Source: Candidatus Sulfotelmatobacter sp.
Lineage (GTDB): Bacteria > Acidobacteriota > Terriglobia > Terriglobales > Acidobacteriaceae
Reading direction: 5' to 3'
Length of the DNA: 6,116 nucleotides
Assembly: GCA_030045935.1 (NCBI GenBank)
Contig: JASIEN010000114.1
Location: forward strand, 1 to 6,116
Shown here piece by piece: positions 5,486 through 6,116 of the stretch (position 1 is the stretch's first letter; each line of letters begins with the position of its first letter). The position numbers and the translations under genes are program-made. The notes below the pieces were generated by a model. The model did no database searches, was not told where the DNA came from, and saw only the letters and a list, made by a program, of their open reading frames with translations.

Positions 5486-6116
5486 CATTCTGATAGTCGA
5501 CGACGAAAGCGGCATTCGCGAATCTCTTCAGGGAGTGCTGGCAGACGATGGCTACGACACCGCCGCCGTGGAGAGCGGGGAGGAATGCCTTAAACTGTTG
5601 CGCCGCGGACAAAACTTTGATCTGGTGTTGCTCGACGTATGGCTGCCCGGCGTGGATGGCCTGCAAGCGCTGGAAAAAATCCGCGAGCTCGAAAATCCTC
5701 CGGAAGTGATCATGATTTCAGGCCATGGAACTATCGAGACTGCGGTGCGAGCCACCAAACTTGGCGCCTATGACTTTCTGGAAAAGCCACTCTCCATCGA
5801 CAAGACTCTGATTCTGGTAAAGAACGCGATCGAGGCCAAAAAGCTTCGGCATGAAAATGTAGACCTGAAAAAACAACTCGTCGCCAAAAGCGTGATTGTA
5901 GGCGACAGCATTCCCATGAAAGCGTTGCGCCAGCAGATTGGTCTGATGGCGCCCACCAACGGACGCGTTCTGATTTATGGAGAATCAGGCACCGGCAAAG
6001 AACTTGTCGCACGCGCAATTCATGCCCAGAGCCTCCGCAAGGATGAAACTTTTATCGAGGTCAACTGCGCCGCCATCCCTGAAGACCTGATCGAGAGCGA
6101 ACTTTTTGGGCATTAC
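5478..6116 (+). CDS. ntrX: NtrX-type sigma-54-dependent response regulator, N-terminal part, cut by window edge
   Basis: Response regulator partner of the adjacent kinase. 213 residues are visible of a usual ~450-470. The receiver domain (1-~120) has the acidic pocket Asp8-Asp9, phospho-acceptor Asp53 in LLDVWLPG, Ser81 in the switch position and Lys103 in LEKP. A linker leads to the AAA+ sigma-54 activator domain, whose Walker A GESGTGKE spans 168-175, followed by FIEVNCAAIPEDLIESELFG. The sigma-54-contacting GAFTGA loop, Walker B and DNA-binding helix-turn-helix lie beyond the edge. The ATG overlaps the kinase stop (ATGCCTAA, 8 nt shared) and has no strong ribosome site of its own, which suggests translational coupling and one transcript. 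The neighbour and receiver sequence favour NtrX over NtrC, but the C-terminus that would settle it is not visible. Confidence 0.9.
   Translation, partial: MPNILIVDDESGIRESLQGVLADDGYDTAAVESGEECLKLLRRGQNFDLVLLDVWLPGVDGLQALEKIRELENPPEVIMISGHGTIETAVRATKLGAYDFLEKPLSIDKTLILVKNAIEAKKLRHENVDLKKQLVAKSVIVGDSIPMKALRQQIGLMAPTNGRVLIYGESGTGKELVARAIHAQSLRKDETFIEVNCAAIPEDLIESELFGHY

Noticed and set aside
1..6116. CRISPR array, tRNA, rRNA, insertion sequence or phage genes
   Set aside because: No regularly spaced repeats, no tRNA-like cloverleaf and no transposase or integrase motif were seen on either strand.

Overview
The window looks like the chromosome of a Gram-negative, moderately GC-rich soil-type bacterium. 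An acidobacterium (Terriglobia/Koribacter-like) is my best guess. The reasons are the gene mix (a type IV pilus assembly ATPase with an MshEN N-domain, a secreted GH10 xylanase, an NtrY/NtrX pair) and a GGGCTTCAGCC-type palindrome between genes that I associate with that group. The taxonomic call is inference; no rRNA or other phylogenetic marker is present.

Layout. Positions 1-791 on the minus strand hold the N-terminal 263 codons of a PilB/GspE-family ATPase whose remainder lies off the left edge. Positions 792-1131 are a divergent intergenic region with no convincing gene but with overlapping inverted repeats (885-907). On the plus strand follow a MagIII/endonuclease III-like HhH-GPD DNA glycosylase (1132-1902), a palindromic intergenic block (1940-2004), an exported GH10 endo-1,4-beta-xylanase (2040-3134), an NtrY-type membrane histidine kinase (3239-5485) and, overlapping it by 8 nt, the first 213 codons of an NtrX-type sigma-54 response regulator (5478-6116, cut by the right edge).

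Function. NtrY and NtrX form a classic two-component pair: an extracytoplasmic/membrane sensor with HAMP, PAS and kinase modules, and a receiver-AAA+ activator. The xylanase and the glycosylase are same-strand neighbours, but palindromes or a probable promoter separate the units, so I do not claim one operon. The most notable points are the unusual glycosylase (WWP pocket motif, Glu where endonuclease III has its catalytic Lys, three instead of four cluster cysteines, and a low-complexity in-frame insertion), the paired c-di-GMP-type motifs in the pilus ATPase, and the palindromic DNA at 885-907 and 1940-2004. I see no convincing evidence for a wholly new multi-gene system in this window.
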